This document shows, one piece after another, positions 1 to 8,458 of a stretch of 18,177 bases of DNA (positions are counted from its first letter, which is position 1; each line of letters starts with the position of its first letter). Position numbers and translations under genes: made by a program. This stretch comes from Alphaproteobacteria bacterium (GTDB taxonomy: Bacteria; Pseudomonadota; Alphaproteobacteria; Micavibrionales; Micavibrionaceae). The notes beneath the pieces were generated by a model. The model saw nothing but the letters and a program-made list of their open reading frames with translations, made no database searches and was not told the DNA's origin. The stretch lies in the NCBI GenBank assembly GCA_030427765.1, contig JAUICS010000001.1, positions 1 through 18,177 on the forward strand, in the 5' to 3' direction.

Positions 1-21
1 CAAGTCCGGCCGGGCCCACCA
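1..21 (+). tRNA. 3' end of a tRNA-Leu (partial at window edge) or att-type repeat
   Basis: The first 21 bases are identical to the last 21 bases of the intact tRNA-Leu at 11383-11403: part of the T-arm, the 3' acceptor strand and CCA. The identity stops right after CCA. The window edge hides whether a complete second tRNA-Leu gene lies to the left or only a 3' fragment left as an attachment repeat. The DUF3299 gene ends 22 bases further on. Confidence 0.8.
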
Positions 22-43
22 CTACGCCAAGTAGATTTTTGAT

Positions 44-685
44 TCATTCCAGCAATTCTGCGTTTTTGAGACGAAAGAAGACGTTGTATTCATCGTCTTT
101 CGGAACGAGTTCGAGCGTTCCTTTTACATTTACCGCATCATAGGTGAAGAAAACGGGATGTCTTGCGTGAACCTCCAGAATCAAATTTGGCGTTACATGA
201 TAATGATATGGGCAGGAAACAGGAAATGGGCCAAGTAAAAACAGTTTTTGTTTTTCGGTCGGATCGAGTGGAAACATAAACCCCTGAATGATGATTTCTA
301 TCCCATCAAGTTGTTTTAATTCGTCCGGGAAATCAGGGCGAACCCCGCTCCACTCAATACCATCTTTATCATGGTAGGAATAAGGTATTTGTATGGTTCT
401 GCCAAACATATCCCATTTTGTGCCACCGTCCGGCGTCCTTACAAAGTTTTCAATATTGGAAAGAAGATCATCAAGCGTAAATATTTTTTCGGACGGTTCA
501 CTTTCCTGCATGAACACCTTACGGACGTATGAATCGAATCCGGTAACTTTCTTATGCGATAATGGATTACCGGGGTCTTTAAGACCGCCCGTAAAGAATG
601 GCATGCCGATCACACCCATTATCAGAAGTGCAAAAATAGATTTCACAATGATTTTACCAATCCGTTTTAAACGTTCAGCACGCAT
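44..685 (-). CDS. DUF3299-family exported/membrane-anchored protein
   Basis: This is a 213-residue protein with a basic N-terminus and one hydrophobic segment at about residues 11-30, which is a membrane anchor or uncleaved signal. The rest is probably periplasmic. The segment from about residue 130 (GFMFPLDP, then FLLGPFPVSCPYHYH and PN) matches the DUF3299 pattern in which a Cys (C158) follows FLL-P. H161 and H163 lie close by and could help bind metal. Family function is unknown. From memory, DUF3299 genes sit beside an FtsX/MacB-type ABC transporter in zinc-responsive loci, for example the Zur-controlled PA4063-PA4066 genes of Pseudomonas aeruginosa. That is the arrangement here, as the permease gene ends 9 bases upstream. 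It is the last gene of the operon. Confidence 0.75.
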   Translation of the reverse strand: MRAERLKRIGKIIVKSIFALLIMGVIGMPFFTGGLKDPGNPLSHKKVTGFDSYVRKVFMQESEPSEKIFTLDDLLSNIENFVRTPDGGTKWDMFGRTIQIPYSYHDKDGIEWSGVRPDFPDELKQLDGIEIIIQGFMFPLDPTEKQKLFLLGPFPVSCPYHYHVTPNLILEVHARHPVFFTYDAVNVKGTLELVPKDDEYNVFFRLKNAELLE

Positions 686-694
686 ATAATTTTT

Positions 695-2029
695 TTAGGC
701 ATTATGCGATAGCTGGCGTGCAACATCAACGTTTGATGCGCGTATTGCAGGCAGCAACGTTGCAATAAACCCTGCCAAAAGTACAGATATAAAGATCAAT
801 ACAAAACTAAATGTAAAATGAATGCTTGCGCCGCTGGCCCCAAGCGGCGTAACAATCTCGGCCATTATATTAAACCCTGCCAATCCCATTAGGAAACCAA
901 GTATTGTTCCGGCCAACACAATCATCATTCCTTCCGAAGCGATGATCTTGAAAATACGTTTTTTGGAATAACCCACGGCGCGTAAAACGGCCAAGTCACC
1001 CATACGGTTTTCCAAACTTCCGGCCAGCCCGGTAAAAATATTCAGCACAGCAATCGAAATAAGAAGGACTGATAGGGCCGTAAAACTTCTTGAACCAAGG
1101 CCAAGCATACTTGTCAGACGGGCCATCTCGAGTGCCGGATTTGCCGCCTGAAGTATTGTTTCACGGTTAATAATACGGGGTATATTGATATTCGCGATAG
1201 GTGACTTTGTTGTCATTAAAATCGCCGTAATTTCCGGTTCACCAGTATGCTCATGATGATGCCCGTGGTCATCGTGCTCGTCATGATGATCGTTGTGCCC
1301 GTCATGATGGTCATGCTCTTCGTCGTGGTGATGATCGTCGTGCTCGTCATGATGGTCATGCTCTTCGTCGTGGTGATCATGTTCTCCGCCGTGATGATGA
1401 TCGTCGTGATAATCCTCTACACCAGCCAGACCGTGAATATTCAGCACGGAATCAAGTGACGTTAAAATAAGACGGTCTATGACAGTCCCTGTTTCCTTTG
1501 TAATACCAACCACTACATATTGCTCTTCATCGTGGACATGTCCACCTTCGGTAAGGCCGTGCGCACCCTTGAACGTATCTCCCATTTTTAGGTCGGTTTT
1601 TGAACCTGCAACGGCCTCAAACGGCTTACGCCACAATCGCCCTTCCAGAAGATTGGCATTGTAATGATGAAGGTAATCCGGTGTTGTGCCAACAATTCTG
1701 TATCCTTTCCAGTTATCTCCTAGCGCAAGCGGCGTTGCCGTTTTAACATGTCGATGCTTCATCCATTTCTCGGCCTCATCATACGGTATATTTCCGGTGG
1801 GAATATCAATGTGATAGACAGAGGATAAAATGAGCTGCAACGGGCTCCCTTTTGCACCGACAACAATATCAATGCCCCGCCCATCCGCATTGACCCGGTT
1901 TTCAACATGACTGCTAAACTGAACTATCAGAAGGGATAACATAACGCCAAATGCCGTTAGAAATACGGACATCGTGGTGTTAAGCCACCGTGATTTTAAA
2001 GATGATAAGATAATAGTTAGATCATTCAT
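695..2029 (-). CDS. FtsX/MacB-type ABC transporter permease with His-rich periplasmic loop
   Basis: This is a 444-residue permease with the LolC/MacB four-helix layout: one helix at about residues 18-38, a large extracytoplasmic domain, then helices at about 315-337, 366-386 and 405-426. The FtsX-type segment around 340-365 (ENRMGDLAVLRAVGYSKKRIF) is clear. The unusual part is residues 208-261, where about 26 of 54 residues are His and most others are Asp or Glu. This lies in the periplasmic domain and suggests Zn/Ni/Co/Cu binding. Its coding DNA contains 45-bp tandem repeats. The ATG overlaps the ATPase stop by 4 bases, so the two are very likely coupled as one transporter. Whether it moves a metal, a metal chelate or a lipoprotein cannot be told from sequence. 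Confidence 0.85.
   Translation of the reverse strand: MNDLTIILSSLKSRWLNTTMSVFLTAFGVMLSLLIVQFSSHVENRVNADGRGIDIVVGAKGSPLQLILSSVYHIDIPTGNIPYDEAEKWMKHRHVKTATPLALGDNWKGYRIVGTTPDYLHHYNANLLEGRLWRKPFEAVAGSKTDLKMGDTFKGAHGLTEGGHVHDEEQYVVVGITKETGTVIDRLILTSLDSVLNIHGLAGVEDYHDDHHHGGEHDHHDEEHDHHDEHDDHHHDEEHDHHDGHNDHHDEHDDHGHHHEHTGEPEITAILMTTKSPIANINIPRIINRETILQAANPALEMARLTSMLGLGSRSFTALSVLLISIAVLNIFTGLAGSLENRMGDLAVLRAVGYSKKRIFKIIASEGMMIVLAGTILGFLMGLAGFNIMAEIVTPLGASGASIHFTFSFVLIFISVLLAGFIATLLPAIRASNVDVARQLSHNA
1301..1377. repeat. 45-bp tandem repeat inside the His-rich loop coding region
   Basis: A 32-base stretch at 1301-1332 recurs exactly at 1346-1377, a period of 45 bases (15 codons), so reading frame is kept. 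Related shorter copies extend to about 1265 on one side and 1405 on the other. The repeat encodes His/Asp/Glu runs of the permease loop. Copy-number change here would lengthen or shorten the metal-binding loop without a frameshift. Confidence 0.85.
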
Positions 2030-2658
2030 GACGACATCTCCAGAACATTGTCGAACCGTTTTTTAATACGGCTATCGTGTGTTGCAGCTATAACCGTTGC
2101 GTTTGTTTTTTTCGCTTGGGTGAAAATCAAATCCATAACACTCTCTGTGTTTTTGTCATCAAGGGCGGATGTTGGTTCATCCGCAAAAATGACCTTCGGG
2201 TTATTGGCAACGGCGCGGGCGATGGCCACACGCTGCATTTCCCCGACACTTAAATCCGATGCTTTTTGTTCTTCTTTTCCAGACAGGCCAAGATCACTCA
2301 TCAATTGCTTGATACGGTCCGGATCATATTTTGTTTGTGTCAGGGCAATATTCTGCATGACGTTTAAATGGCCAATCATATGCATGCGCTGGAACACAAA
2401 ACCAAAGTTTTTAGCCCTTAGATCGTCAAGTTGCGTATCGGTAAAAGTTGAATAATTTGTGCCCTCAAACGTTATCTCGCCGGAGGAGGAGGGGAGCAAT
2501 CCCGCCATTATATTCATCAATGTCGTTTTTCCGCACCCCGATGGGCCAAGCAGCAATGTATGACCCGTTACATTGAAAGACGGCACATTTAATATGTCTT
2601 TCCCGTCATATGATTTTTTAAGATTATTAACAGCAAAGATATCAGGCATGGCTTTCAT
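2026..2658 (-). CDS. ABC transporter ATP-binding protein (LolD/MacB type)
   Basis: This 210-residue ATPase subunit has all the expected motifs: Walker A GPSGCGKT at residues 38-45, Q-loop Q90, signature LSVGE at 136-140, Walker B VIFADE at 156-161 with a D-loop SALD, and H-loop H194. Size and motif context fit the LolD/MacB/FtsE group that partners FtsX-type permeases. Its gene overlaps the aminotransferase-fold gene upstream by 17 bases and the permease downstream by 4 bases, so translational coupling is likely. A second ATG three codons in (2649) is also possible as the start. Confidence 0.9.
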   Translation of the reverse strand: MKAMPDIFAVNNLKKSYDGKDILNVPSFNVTGHTLLLGPSGCGKTTLMNIMAGLLPSSSGEITFEGTNYSTFTDTQLDDLRAKNFGFVFQRMHMIGHLNVMQNIALTQTKYDPDRIKQLMSDLGLSGKEEQKASDLSVGEMQRVAIARAVANNPKVIFADEPTSALDDKNTESVMDLIFTQAKKTNATVIAATHDSRIKKRFDNVLEMSS

Positions 2659-3853
2659 ATATGGTTTCTAAAAGGTTATATAATGTGTTTATTTCATCTT
2701 CTGTGTTGTAAATTTGCAGGCTAATGCGAACACTGTCTTTTACGCCGGCGCAGTGACGTCCGGCGCGAACAAAAATGCCGTATTCGTTCAAAATGTCGGC
2801 CACTTCACCACTATCAAAACCTTCCAAGGTAAATGATAGAATTCCCGATAAATGATCAAGCGCATACGGTTTTTGTTCGTAGAGCAGATCAATTCTGGGG
2901 TTTGATAGAAACAGTGTATAAAGATGACGTGTTAGGGATGATAAGGGGTTTTGCGCGCGTGTATCCTCGATAAATTTACAGGCGGCGCTCAGGGATACAA
3001 TTCCGGCTACATTTAACGTTCCAGCCTCAAGTTTTTTATAAATCGGATCCGATTTGGCATATTCCGCCATCCCGCCACCATAAAATAAGGGACGCATGTT
3101 ATCCTGAACCCGTTTTGATATGCACAAGGCCCCAATGCCCCCGAATGCAAACATTTTATGTCCCGAAAAACTTAAAAAATCGATGCCTTGTCGATCCATC
3201 TGGATGGGTACATGCGAGATACCTTGTGCAGCATCGACGTTCAAAAATACATGTTCCGGCAAAATATCCCGTATGGCGGTTAGATTGTTTATCCAGCCCG
3301 CCGTGTTATTAATATGCGTGACACAGCACAATTTTGTTTTGTCAGTAACGCGGCCTTGAAGATCGGAAAGATTGATACTGCCGTTGGCGTGCAAATGGTA
3401 AGGACGGATGACAAGCTGTTTTTCTTTAGCCAATTCTTCCCATGGCAATGTCATACTGTGATGATCCGATAGGCACAGCAGTATTTCATCGCCCGGCATT
3501 AGCACATGCCTGCCCCAGCTTTGTGCAACCATATTGAGTGACATGGTCGTACCGCTTGTGAAAACAACACCGTTTTCACCAGACAAACCAATGAAGTTTG
3601 CGATAATGGACCGACATTCCTGAACATATTCATTTGCATCGTCTGCCCAGTCATATGAGCCGCGTCCGGGATTCGCTGCGCCCGATCCAGCATATTCATG
3701 TACGGCAGATAGAACCGCATTGGGCACTTGTGTTGTCGCCCCATTGTCGAAATAAATGACATCCGGATTTTTTACGAGCGCCGGAAACCGTTCTTTCAAC
3801 GGCGGTGTACCAATATATGAAATGTTAGTGGCTGGCAGAGATGAAATAGGCAT
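2642..3853 (-). CDS. SufS/CsdA-like cysteine desulfurase (class V aminotransferase fold)
   Basis: This 403-residue PLP enzyme keeps the group II cysteine desulfurase landmarks: IYFDNGATTQ at 33-42, FTSGTT near 98-103, H131 in DHHS, D207 in NVDAAQG, the PLP lysine K233 in SGHK, and C368 in RAGRHCA, the equivalent of the SufS catalytic cysteine. Size is normal for SufS. The likely reaction is release of sulfane sulfur from cysteine as an enzyme persulfide. No SufE, SufBCD or other Suf gene is near, and the gene is embedded in an operon with a rhodanese-fused enzyme that could accept the persulfide. A role in a dedicated sulfur-transfer step is therefore inferred rather than general Fe-S assembly. 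It overlaps the methyltransferase by 29 bases. A cysteine lyase with another product is also possible. Confidence 0.82.
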   Translation of the reverse strand: MPISSLPATNISYIGTPPLKERFPALVKNPDVIYFDNGATTQVPNAVLSAVHEYAGSGAANPGRGSYDWADDANEYVQECRSIIANFIGLSGENGVVFTSGTTMSLNMVAQSWGRHVLMPGDEILLCLSDHHSMTLPWEELAKEKQLVIRPYHLHANGSINLSDLQGRVTDKTKLCCVTHINNTAGWINNLTAIRDILPEHVFLNVDAAQGISHVPIQMDRQGIDFLSFSGHKMFAFGGIGALCISKRVQDNMRPLFYGGGMAEYAKSDPIYKKLEAGTLNVAGIVSLSAACKFIEDTRAQNPLSSLTRHLYTLFLSNPRIDLLYEQKPYALDHLSGILSFTLEGFDSGEVADILNEYGIFVRAGRHCAGVKDSVRISLQIYNTEDEINTLYNLLETIYESHA

Positions 3854-4526
3854 CTGGATAATTCTCCATATACGTTTTTACGGTCTCAACCGACGCATGT
3901 TTGAAATCAGTATTCTTGAGTGCTTCCTGTATTTCTTTCAGGCCGGGATTAAGTGTTCCTTCCAGACCGGATTCACAAAGGGTTTGTACATTATTATCAT
4001 TCGATACATACGGCACAATGACGGCAAGCAACTGCCCCGTGTTTTCTTTCAAAAGATTACGAACACTTTGAAATGCCTTTGCGAATTCATCGGGCGTGCG
4101 GACAATTTCCAGACTTTCAACAGCCAAGACAAAGTCAAAACGTTCATGCGGCTCATCATTCAGAAAATCGAATTTTTCGAGTGTATTGATTTTATCATGA
4201 ATCGCGAATGCCATTTGTTCCGGATCACCACTGGCAATATTTTCGTCCTTCAAAAATGCCAATGTATCACCATAACGGCTGATTAATTCATCCGGAGATA
4301 ATCCATCGATGGTGCGCTGCTGAATCTCCAAGGCTTCTTGCGCAATGTCGTAGAAACTAATGTCGTCCGCGCGTTCGGCATAACCAAGTGCCCAGTAATG
4401 GCCCACGGCATGCGATCCCAGATCACATACGGTTCCGCCTGTGATGTTACGGATAAGCTTGCTAAAAATCGCGTGTCGATACGGGGTAACAGGCGTTTCA
4501 ATATAATTTGCGTATTTCGCATGCAT
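3825..4526 (-). CDS. Class I SAM-dependent methyltransferase (substrate unknown)
   Basis: This is a 233-residue protein with a Rossmann-type methyltransferase core. Motif I is VCDLGSHAVG at about 33-42, an acidic residue at the end of strand 2 (D60 in SFYD) probably contacts the SAM ribose, and RFDFVLAVESLEIV lies at the motif IV position. Motif I is not the usual GxGxG, so the call is by overall pattern. Substrate is unrecognised. It lies 2 bases after the cysteine-synthase-like gene and overlaps the cysteine desulfurase by 29 bases. An N- or S-methylation step on a small amino-acid-derived product is inferred from the operon. The first 30 residues have no signal peptide, so it is cytoplasmic. 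Confidence 0.72.
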   Translation of the reverse strand: MHAKYANYIETPVTPYRHAIFSKLIRNITGGTVCDLGSHAVGHYWALGYAERADDISFYDIAQEALEIQQRTIDGLSPDELISRYGDTLAFLKDENIASGDPEQMAFAIHDKINTLEKFDFLNDEPHERFDFVLAVESLEIVRTPDEFAKAFQSVRNLLKENTGQLLAVIVPYVSNDNNVQTLCESGLEGTLNPGLKEIQEALKNTDFKHASVETVKTYMENYPDAYFISASH

Positions 4527-4528
4527 AT

Positions 4529-5896
4529 TTATGCGGCTTCTCTGTTTATTGTCCGGTTGAGTGCTTGTGTCTGGACAGATTTCTCCATTGGTTTTTTGGC
4601 CCGTTTCCAGGACTTTAAACCGTCCTTCAGTGAGGATGCGTCATATCCTTGTGAAGACAAAAACGCCGCGAATTTACGTGATATATTCCCAATGGAACAT
4701 ACAACAACAATTTTCCTATCTTTAGGGAATGCTTCACCCTGCTCGATAATCTGACCGAACATTTCATCAAGAATGTTGATCGACCCTGAAATATGTCCGG
4801 TTTTGTATGCAAAATTTCCACGCACATCAATTATCATCAGGGCAGGATCATTTAATGTGTCCGATAATTCATCCACGGTGATTTGCTTTGATGCGTCAAC
4901 CAACGCCGCATCTTGAGACTCTACTGTTACCCTTGGTCCAGTGGCGGTTTGGAATAAATCGGGTTTCAGTTTTTTGATGTAACTTGTGTAAGGTTCCACA
5001 CGGTCACAGGCCAGAAAAACGGCCTTCGCCGGCGTATCACGTCCCGCGTAATCATCGTCAACTTCTCTCAATTTCTTAAGGGCGGCGTAATAACTTAGTC
5101 CCGCTGTTGGGCCGCATAAGACTCCGCACTTACGGTTTAGATCAACCATGCCCTCAACCGCATGCAGGGATGTTCCGTCAATCAATCCGGTGTAAAAATC
5201 CTGACGGAAAAATCCAACTTCCCAAAGTTCATTTATATTCCGCCCGCCCGGCACATGGTGACCCTCGGATGTGACAACGCCCCATACCTGTGTGTCCTGA
5301 TTATGATCCCTTAAATATTGCGCGATGCCCATGCTGGATCCACATGTTCCTAGGAAACCAAAATAGAAATCAACGCTGCCCAAGTCATCGACAATTTCCT
5401 TTCCTGTCGTTTCATAATGCGCCTGCAAATTACGTTCGTTAAAATATTGGTCTGTGTAGTGGTATTTGTCAGGTTCGGTCTGTGCAAGACGCGATGCCAG
5501 AATTGTAAAATCGTCAGGATCATTCGGATCCGGGCATTCCGATACGCCAGGCAGTTCCTCAATATCCGCACCGATAAGCTGAAGGATCATGCGTACCTCA
5601 GGCTGCTTGATACGGTTTGTGATCGTCTTAAATGATAAATCCTCAACACCGCATAGAGCACTTAGCGCCTTTGCCGTATTGCCGCTTGATGCCTCTACAA
5701 TTGTTTTGTTTTTTGCTTTTGCCTCGTCCAAAACTTCATCCAGAAGTGCCTTTGCCACACGATCTTTCAGTGACCCAAACGGATTTTGCGTTTCCAGTTT
5801 AACGTATAGATCGATATTTTTCAGGCCCGTCACCGCACGATCAATTTTCAAGATGGGCGTGTTGCCGATTAAATCTTTTATATGGTTTACGATCAT
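4529..5896 (-). CDS. Cysteine-synthase-like PLP enzyme fused to a C-terminal rhodanese domain
   Basis: This 455-residue protein has two domains. Residues 1 to about 315 are a fold II PLP enzyme of the CysK/CBS group: IGNTP at 10-14, PLP lysine K44 in GSLKDR, SSGNT at 70-74 (TSGNT in CysK), and the phosphate loop GTCGSSMG at 183-190, where CysK has GTGGT. The usual GISSG near the C-terminus is replaced by CGPTAG, so substrate choice probably differs from O-acetylserine sulfhydrylase. Residues about 338-435 are a rhodanese domain (IIDVRGNFAYKTGHISGSI) with its catalytic Cys at C400 in CSIGNIS. The fusion suggests beta-replacement coupled to protein-bound sulfur, possibly fed by the nearby SufS-like enzyme. 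SbnA-type or cystathionine-synthase-type chemistry is an alternative. A 43-base gap with an AGAGGA ribosome site precedes it. Confidence 0.82.
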   Translation of the reverse strand: MIVNHIKDLIGNTPILKIDRAVTGLKNIDLYVKLETQNPFGSLKDRVAKALLDEVLDEAKAKNKTIVEASSGNTAKALSALCGVEDLSFKTITNRIKQPEVRMILQLIGADIEELPGVSECPDPNDPDDFTILASRLAQTEPDKYHYTDQYFNERNLQAHYETTGKEIVDDLGSVDFYFGFLGTCGSSMGIAQYLRDHNQDTQVWGVVTSEGHHVPGGRNINELWEVGFFRQDFYTGLIDGTSLHAVEGMVDLNRKCGVLCGPTAGLSYYAALKKLREVDDDYAGRDTPAKAVFLACDRVEPYTSYIKKLKPDLFQTATGPRVTVESQDAALVDASKQITVDELSDTLNDPALMIIDVRGNFAYKTGHISGSINILDEMFGQIIEQGEAFPKDRKIVVVCSIGNISRKFAAFLSSQGYDASSLKDGLKSWKRAKKPMEKSVQTQALNRTINREAA

Positions 5897-5939
5897 ATCT
5901 ATATCCTCTTCACAAATTTATAACTCGGCCTACTTATAA

Positions 5940-7421
5940 TCAGGCGTTTGGCCAGTAGTTTTCTTCGCTGCAAAATGCCCATTTGTTATCATCCTTGGTA
6001 ACAACAAATTTCTTTCCTAACGGATGTCTGTGCGGCTGCGCATCCTCAAAATCTGATACGTAACCGGCCGTATCTACCATAACCAGTAAATCACCTTCTT
6101 GCGGCATGGCGGGGAATGTCATGCGGCGTTTGCATACAATGCCATTTTCGTTGCAGATGTTATCAACCACATACGCGTTTGACGGTTCATCTGCGGCGTT
6201 AACATTGTCACTGTGCTGCAGAAGGATAAAATCACCGACCGGTTCCTTAAACTGCATCCCGATATTGTATACACTTGCATCCAGCATAATCAGATTATCG
6301 CCGCCCGGTGTTGTTTTGACGCCCTTCACATCAAACAAAGATATTCCGCATTGGTGAAGCAGGCTTTGTCCGGGTTCCACCATGATGGTCAGCAGGTTTT
6401 CAGCGATATAATCTTTTAAGGGGCGTTCCCGAAGTGATGTATTTTCAAACATATCTTGCAGATACGATATTGTGCTATGGGCCGACCCCATGCTTTGAAT
6501 TTTATCACGTCCTGATATACGACCGCGTTCATTCAAATACATGCCGTAGGCCTTATTGGCCCATATGCCGGTGTCATTTTGTTGGACGAGGGATTTTTCA
6601 ACATTTTCAACAAACCCTTCCCATGCGGACGATTCTTCAAGCACACGATCGCGATAACCGCCGCCAATATCAATAATTTGCGGTTCAAAACCGTTGGTCA
6701 GTGCATCTTCGGTTAACCGCAATGCATGTTCCAAATATCCGGCCTGCAAATCGGCAGACGGGTTGGAGAAGTGGAAATGAAAGCCAAGAAATTCAATATC
6801 ACCATCATTGTCGTGCAACATTTCGTAACATTCCGGCAGATCCGCAACGGCGATACCGAACTTCGTCGATTTCTTCATCAGTTGGCGATCAAGCGGCTGT
6901 AGATCGGCAATGCGCAGAAGAATACGAACGGGGCTGTCCTTCAAACGGCGTTTCGGCGCCATGTCGGCAATCCATTCAAGCTCTAACACACTATCAACAC
7001 TGATCAAGCAATCATGTTCCATTGCAAGCCATAGATACTGACGGTTTTTGGAATTCGTGCATCCGATTTCATATCCCTTAAAGCCTGCCGCCAGTGCCGC
7101 CTGCAATTCGGCAAGGGATGATACGTCAATATTAATTCCGTTTTTATAGGCCTGGCGCGCAAACACATCCGACTTGTTCGGCTTCATCGTATAATGAATG
7201 GCCGTATCAAAATCATATTCTGCAAAGATGTCACGCATGCGGTCGATATTTTCATCCATAATATCGGGCAGAAGTAAATGCACAGGCCCTTGATGCAATT
7301 TGGAGAGTTGAAACAGCAAATCACGCTGCGCAAGTAAATCCTTTACCAGTGGATGGCAATATGGGGAAAGAACCCTTACCCCAGTATAATGTATTTCATC
7401 CGTTTTTTCTAAAGCCTGCAT
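5940..7421 (-). CDS. PLP-dependent fold III decarboxylase-like enzyme (diaminopimelate/ornithine decarboxylase superfamily, Y4yA-like)
   Basis: This 493-residue protein has the alanine-racemase-fold decarboxylase layout. The PLP lysine is K80 in IHYTMKPNK, H215/H217 lie in GFHFHFSN (HxHxGS in relatives), the glycine-rich phosphate loop is IDIGGGY at 251-257, EPG is at 349-351, and C423 in NICNEN corresponds to the active-site Cys region of the second domain. Relatives called Y4yA occur beside cysteine-synthase-like genes, which is the pairing here. It probably decarboxylates an amino acid or an amino-acid conjugate, as decarboxylases do in staphyloferrin B assembly, but the substrate cannot be inferred. 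The gene starts 8 bases after the His-tailed ATPase ends. Confidence 0.8.
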   Translation of the reverse strand: MQALEKTDEIHYTGVRVLSPYCHPLVKDLLAQRDLLFQLSKLHQGPVHLLLPDIMDENIDRMRDIFAEYDFDTAIHYTMKPNKSDVFARQAYKNGINIDVSSLAELQAALAAGFKGYEIGCTNSKNRQYLWLAMEHDCLISVDSVLELEWIADMAPKRRLKDSPVRILLRIADLQPLDRQLMKKSTKFGIAVADLPECYEMLHDNDGDIEFLGFHFHFSNPSADLQAGYLEHALRLTEDALTNGFEPQIIDIGGGYRDRVLEESSAWEGFVENVEKSLVQQNDTGIWANKAYGMYLNERGRISGRDKIQSMGSAHSTISYLQDMFENTSLRERPLKDYIAENLLTIMVEPGQSLLHQCGISLFDVKGVKTTPGGDNLIMLDASVYNIGMQFKEPVGDFILLQHSDNVNAADEPSNAYVVDNICNENGIVCKRRMTFPAMPQEGDLLVMVDTAGYVSDFEDAQPHRHPLGKKFVVTKDDNKWAFCSEENYWPNA

Positions 7422-7429
7422 GATAATCT

Positions 7430-8458
7430 CTACCTATGATGATGGTGGTGGTGATTACAGCCATGGCCGCATGTGTGACCTGCGTGGTCGTTCTGTGCGG
7501 CGATTGCGCCATCGGCATCTAGCATTTTGTCATACCATGGTGCCGTTTCCGCATGTACACGGTGTAGCCATGCCTGCTTACGCTCAGGTACCCGCTGAGC
7601 AGCATCAATACGCGCCGCCAAAAGGGCGATAGCATGTTGGTTTTCCGGCTTGAGTTCGCTTAGCGATGCGGCAGTGTTTTCAAACTCACGCTCAAGCACG
7701 GGGTCCATCGTTAGACCCGCAACATAGTGATCGCCCGCAACCTCCTTCAAATAGGCAACTTGTTGCTCCCGTTTTACCGGATCGGTACTGAGTTGATTTG
7801 CAACAACGGCGATTTCAACATTGTGACCGATATCTTTACCGATCTGTTCGGCAAGCCTCAGATAATTGGCCATGATATCACGGGATTTTTTGTTTGGCCG
7901 TGCAACGACAATCACCAGATCGGATTGCGGGTAAAGCGGCGTGCCAAACCCGTCTTCACCATGCGCGTAGTCAATAAGCGCAGTAGCCTGTTTGCCGTCC
8001 AAACCGTCATCAAGACGTTGAAGCATAAAAACAAGCGGGCCGATTTTATCGTGTGAACATGCAATTCCGGCATCCTCGGATGTAAATGATCCCGTTTGCA
8101 TGAAGGATATACCGTCATGCCCAACTGCAAATTTCTGCATGACCGGATCATCCCTATCGGCAGTCCAAAATCCACTATCATCTGTAACCGGTGATGTGGA
8201 AATAACATGATCAAGATGATCACGGTAAAGTGGGTTGTGCCCTTCCAGGGTGGATGTCAGAAATTCCATCCCATTGGAAATTCCGTTTATACCGGCACGC
8301 TGCGCATCCGAAACGCCGCCGAACTCCAGCCCGTTTTGATCGGGGTTTGCATCAATATACAGTGTTGGCTTTCCTTCCAACGCAATGTGCTGCGCCAGCA
8401 AATTCAAAACACTTGTTTTTCCAACGGAACCCTCACCGCCAATAATCGCAACAGTCAT
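7430..8458 (-). CDS. CooC-like P-loop ATPase with His-rich C-terminal tail (putative metallochaperone)
   Basis: This 342-residue protein is a diverged paralogue of its upstream neighbour. Its P-loop is GGEGSVGKT at residues 7-15. At the place of the signature lysine of the MinD/CooC deviant Walker A it has E9, so nucleotide handling may differ. A C-x-H pair (C134, H136) lines up with C132-x-H134 of the neighbour (GISFM/GIRFM, then SEDAG/NEDVG, then C-x-H). The C-terminus is CGHGC followed by six His. This resembles nickel/zinc-storing tails of HypB, CooJ and SlyD, though no homology is implied. The start codon shares one base with the stop of the upstream gene (TAATG), so the two are probably translated together and may form a heterodimer. 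Confidence 0.8.
   Translation of the reverse strand: MTVAIIGGEGSVGKTSVLNLLAQHIALEGKPTLYIDANPDQNGLEFGGVSDAQRAGINGISNGMEFLTSTLEGHNPLYRDHLDHVISTSPVTDDSGFWTADRDDPVMQKFAVGHDGISFMQTGSFTSEDAGIACSHDKIGPLVFMLQRLDDGLDGKQATALIDYAHGEDGFGTPLYPQSDLVIVVARPNKKSRDIMANYLRLAEQIGKDIGHNVEIAVVANQLSTDPVKREQQVAYLKEVAGDHYVAGLTMDPVLEREFENTAASLSELKPENQHAIALLAARIDAAQRVPERKQAWLHRVHAETAPWYDKMLDADGAIAAQNDHAGHTCGHGCNHHHHHHR

Noticed and set aside
22..40. Hairpin CTAC-GCCAA-GTAG followed by a short T run, as a terminator
   Set aside because: The stem has only four base pairs and a short T run. It is too weak to call.
1247..1459. Plus-strand Met/Val-rich frame
   Set aside because: It is the complement of the His/Asp repeat coding region of the permease, so the repeated Met and Val are an artefact of CAT/GAC codons read backwards.
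3756..4286. Plus-strand 176-codon open frame
   Set aside because: It is antisense to the methyltransferase and desulfurase genes, with no ribosome site and a composition typical of a shadow frame. The minus-strand frames have clear enzyme motifs.
2642..5896. Ordinary cysteine biosynthesis or Suf Fe-S assembly genes
   Set aside because: The CysK-like enzyme has altered active-site loops and a rhodanese fusion, there is no CysE or SufBCDE, and both sit in a metal-responsive operon with chaperones and a transporter.
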